64,000 bases of DNA from Paraburkholderia sp. (GTDB lineage: Bacteria > Pseudomonadota > Gammaproteobacteria > Burkholderiales > Burkholderiaceae): NCBI RefSeq assembly GCF_028283785.1, contig NZ_JAPWKB010000020.1, forward strand, positions 1-64,000. Reading direction: 5' to 3'. The notes beneath the pieces were generated by a model, which was given only the letters and a program-made list of their open reading frames with translations, was not told the origin of the DNA and did no database searches. The stretch's first letter is position 1. Every line of letters begins with the position of its first letter. Made by a program: the position numbers and the translations under genes. Of the stretch, positions 62,031 through 64,000 are shown in pieces.

Positions 62031-63284
62031 TCAACCGTGCGCGGGCGCTGCCGTCGCGACGGGCGCAACGGGTGCAGCTGGCGGCGTCACTTTCGGCGAC
62101 GTGCCGTTCATCCGGTTCACCGCTTCGCTCAACGCTTGCGCCGCCGCTTGCGCTTGCGTGGATGTCGGCGCGGCGGCCTTCGATGCCTGCGAGCCGGTCG
62201 CTTGCGCAACCGGTTTCGCGGCCGGTGTTTGCGCCTGCACGCCAACCGCTGCGCCCGGCGTCGCGCCCGACACTGCGCCTGTCGTCGACGTAGCCGCTTG
62301 CGTCGTCGACGCCGCTTTCGGCGTTGCGCCGTGCATCTGGCTGACCGCCTCCGGCAATGCATCGCCGACCGGCTTCGAGTCGTCCATCGACGCCCGGCCG
62401 CCATCGCGGAAGAACGCCATTTCCGCCGCCTTGTTCAGCACCAGAATACTGATCCGCCGATTGGTCGGCTCGTCGCTGACATTGCTGTTCAGCGGCAGCA
62501 CGTCGGACAGACCGCGCACCTGCAACAGCTTGTCTTCACGCATGCCGCCCGTGACCAGCGCGCGACGTGCCGCGTTCGCACGCTCGGACGACAACTCCCA
62601 GTTCGAATAGCCGGCCGGACCGCCCGTGTAGGGCACCGCGTCCGTGTGACCGGCGATCGAGATGCGATTGTCCACGTCGTTCAGCGCCGCGCCGATCTGC
62701 GTCAGGATGGTCACCGCGTACGCTTCGAGCGCGGAACTGCCGGATGCGAACATCGGCCGCTTCTTCGAATCGACGATCTCGATACGCAAACCTTCGTTCG
62801 TGATCGAAATCCGGATCTGATCCTTGAACGCGCGCAATGCCGGCGTGTTCTCGATCAGCGCGGTCAGCTTCGCCTTCAGTTGCTGAAGCCGCGCCATATC
62901 GTTTTGCACCATCGGCACCGGTTCGCTGACGCGCGGCGACGGTTCCATCTGCGAGCGTTTGCCATCGCCCGGACGCGAATCGGACAAGTCGCGTCCGCCG
63001 CCCTGGATGATGTTCGGTCGTGCGGCCGAGGTGCCTTCCGGCCCGCCGAACAGACTCGACAGCGGCGTGTTGAAGTAATCCTCGATGCCTTGCTTGTCGA
63101 ACTTCGACGTCGATCCAAGCAGCCACATCAACAGGAAAAACGCCATCATCGCCGTCATGAAGTCGGCATAGGCGATCTTCCACGCACCGCCGTGATGGGC
63201 GTGCTCGCCGTGACCTTTCTTGTTTCGGCGCAAGACGATGGTCTCGATCTTCGGCGTTTCGCCTTCTTTCTGCCTGCCAGCCAT
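62031..63284 (-). CDS. motB: Flagellar motor stator protein MotB
   Basis: A 417-residue protein. The single N-terminal helix carries the proton-binding Asp41 (IAYADFMTAMMAFFLLMWLL). After a plug and linker comes the OmpA-like peptidoglycan-binding domain (RISIAGHTDAVPYTGGPAGY, SDEPTNRRISILVL). The last about 100 residues are an Ala/Thr/Pro-rich tail, longer than in E. coli. With MotA it forms the proton-driven stator. It lies 42 bases after motA. Confidence 0.96.
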   Translation of the reverse strand: MAGRQKEGETPKIETIVLRRNKKGHGEHAHHGGAWKIAYADFMTAMMAFFLLMWLLGSTSKFDKQGIEDYFNTPLSSLFGGPEGTSAARPNIIQGGGRDLSDSRPGDGKRSQMEPSPRVSEPVPMVQNDMARLQQLKAKLTALIENTPALRAFKDQIRISITNEGLRIEIVDSKKRPMFASGSSALEAYAVTILTQIGAALNDVDNRISIAGHTDAVPYTGGPAGYSNWELSSERANAARRALVTGGMREDKLLQVRGLSDVLPLNSNVSDEPTNRRISILVLNKAAEMAFFRDGGRASMDDSKPVGDALPEAVSQMHGATPKAASTTQAATSTTGAVSGATPGAAVGVQAQTPAAKPVAQATGSQASKAAAPTSTQAQAAAQALSEAVNRMNGTSPKVTPPAAPVAPVATAAPAHG

Positions 63285-63326
63285 GAACGTGATTCCGTGA
63301 GAGTAGCGTTGACGAAGCGACCCGCG

Positions 63327-64000
63327 TTACGCGGCCTTCGGCGTCTTGGTGGCGCGCACGGCGTCGTCCAGTTCCTTGAAGCTCGGACGATCTGCGGTGA
63401 ACAGCATCTTGCGACCGAACTCGACGGCGATCGGCGGCGCGTAGCCGTTCAGCGACGCCAGCAGCACCGCCTTCACGCACTGGTACGGCTTGGCTTCCTG
63501 TGCGCCTTTCGCGTTCAGCAGATCTGCGACCGGACCCATGAAACCGTACGCGAGCAAAATCCCGAGGAACGTGCCGACCAGCGCGCCCGCGATCATTTCA
63601 CCCAGCACCGCCGGCGGCGCGCCGACCGATGCCATCGTGTGAACCACGCCCATCACGGCCGCAACGATGCCGAATGCGGGCAAGCCGTCGGCCATCTTCT
63701 GGATCGCGTTCGCGGCGATCCCCGATTCCGCGTGGTGGGTGGCGAGCTCCTCGTCCATCAGATCCTGCATCTCGATCACGTTGATATTGCCGCTCGACAT
63801 CATCCGCAGATAGTCGACCAGGAACTCGAGCAGGTGATGATCGTGCAGCACGTGCGAATACTTCTGGAACAGCGCGCTCGACTCCGGATCTTCGACGTCC
63901 GCTTCGAGCGCCATCATCCCTTCCTTGCGCGCTTTCTGGAGCAGCTCATAAAGCAGCGCGATCAGTTCGATGTACTTGTCTTTCGAATACGCAGCGCCCT
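63327..64000 (-). CDS. motA: Flagellar motor stator protein MotA, partial
   Basis: The C-terminal 224 residues of MotA; the N-terminus lies beyond the window edge, as the frame is open to base 64000 (AYSKDKYIELIALLYELLQK, then ARKEGMMALE). Visible features are the cytoplasmic loop and the last two membrane helices with the proton-channel pattern GLPAFGIVAAVMGVVHTMAS and GALVGTFLGILLAYGFMGPV. It forms a five-subunit ring around MotB. It is upstream of motB in the same operon. Confidence 0.95.
   Translation of the reverse strand, partial: GAAYSKDKYIELIALLYELLQKARKEGMMALEADVEDPESSALFQKYSHVLHDHHLLEFLVDYLRMMSSGNINVIEMQDLMDEELATHHAESGIAANAIQKMADGLPAFGIVAAVMGVVHTMASVGAPPAVLGEMIAGALVGTFLGILLAYGFMGPVADLLNAKGAQEAKPYQCVKAVLLASLNGYAPPIAVEFGRKMLFTADRPSFKELDDAVRATKTPKAA

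Overview
The window looks like chromosomal DNA of a Burkholderia-group betaproteobacterium, most likely Paraburkholderia or a close relative. The basis is the high GC content with strongly GC-biased third codon positions, the 48-residue DUF3563 protein, the HHHH-motif exported peptide, the ftrABCD ferrous-iron operon, HemP, and the pairing of 3-hydroxybutyrate dehydrogenase with a DUF3734 patatin. The genus call is inference; no rRNA or typing gene is present.

Layout. 1-16.4 kb is mostly housekeeping: a partial RmlD-type reductase, a divergent copper pair (copZ/cueR), DUF3563, an orphan ABC-type binding protein, rlmJ, an aldo-keto reductase, 3-hydroxybutyrate dehydrogenase plus patatin, an aromatic aminotransferase, uvrB, then a Fur-boxed ftrABCD operon and a GlcG/HbpS-type protein. 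16.7-17.0 kb is hemP with its own Fur box. 17.1-23.3 kb is a three-gene, overlapping Rhs/YD-repeat operon on the minus strand, resembling TcC-type toxin proteins but split into parts and ending in a His/Ser-rich tail. 23.6-35.0 kb returns to ordinary genes, including OsmC, pirin with a divergent LysR regulator, tonB-exbB-exbD, bfd, murI, bfr, class I fumarase, a YqhA-family membrane protein and an EamA exporter. Iron handling recurs: ftr, hemP, tonB/exb, bfd and bfr, with three recognisable Fur boxes.

35.06-55.95 kb is the most unusual part: a type III secretion locus. Seventeen collinear plus-strand genes run from secretin to stalk protein (sctC, sctD, a YscE-like chaperone, a divergent needle, a TPR protein, sctI, sctJ, sctK, sctL, sctQ, sctR, sctS, sctT, sctU, sctV, sctN, sctO), many with 1-11 base stop/start overlaps. 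They are flanked by candidate substrates: a protein with an ADP-ribosyltransferase-like pattern, a Gly/Ala/Ser-rich harpin-like protein, a DUF1521 protein with the GDPH self-cleavage motif, and a 1040-residue protein ending in six helix-turn-helix-like repeats with a KRQR-type nuclear-localisation motif. No translocator, gatekeeper or needle-length ruler was recognised. sctU lacks the usual NPTH autocleavage domain and sctV is interrupted by a +1 frameshift.

56.4-64 kb holds acetyl-CoA synthetase (also with a +1 frameshift), a DUF4212/sodium-solute symporter pair that probably imports a carboxylate such as acetate, a small HHHH-motif peptide, tRNA-Ser(GGA), motB and partial motA. Because acs and sctV carry similar one-base insertions, sequencing or assembly error must be excluded before either is called a true pseudogene.
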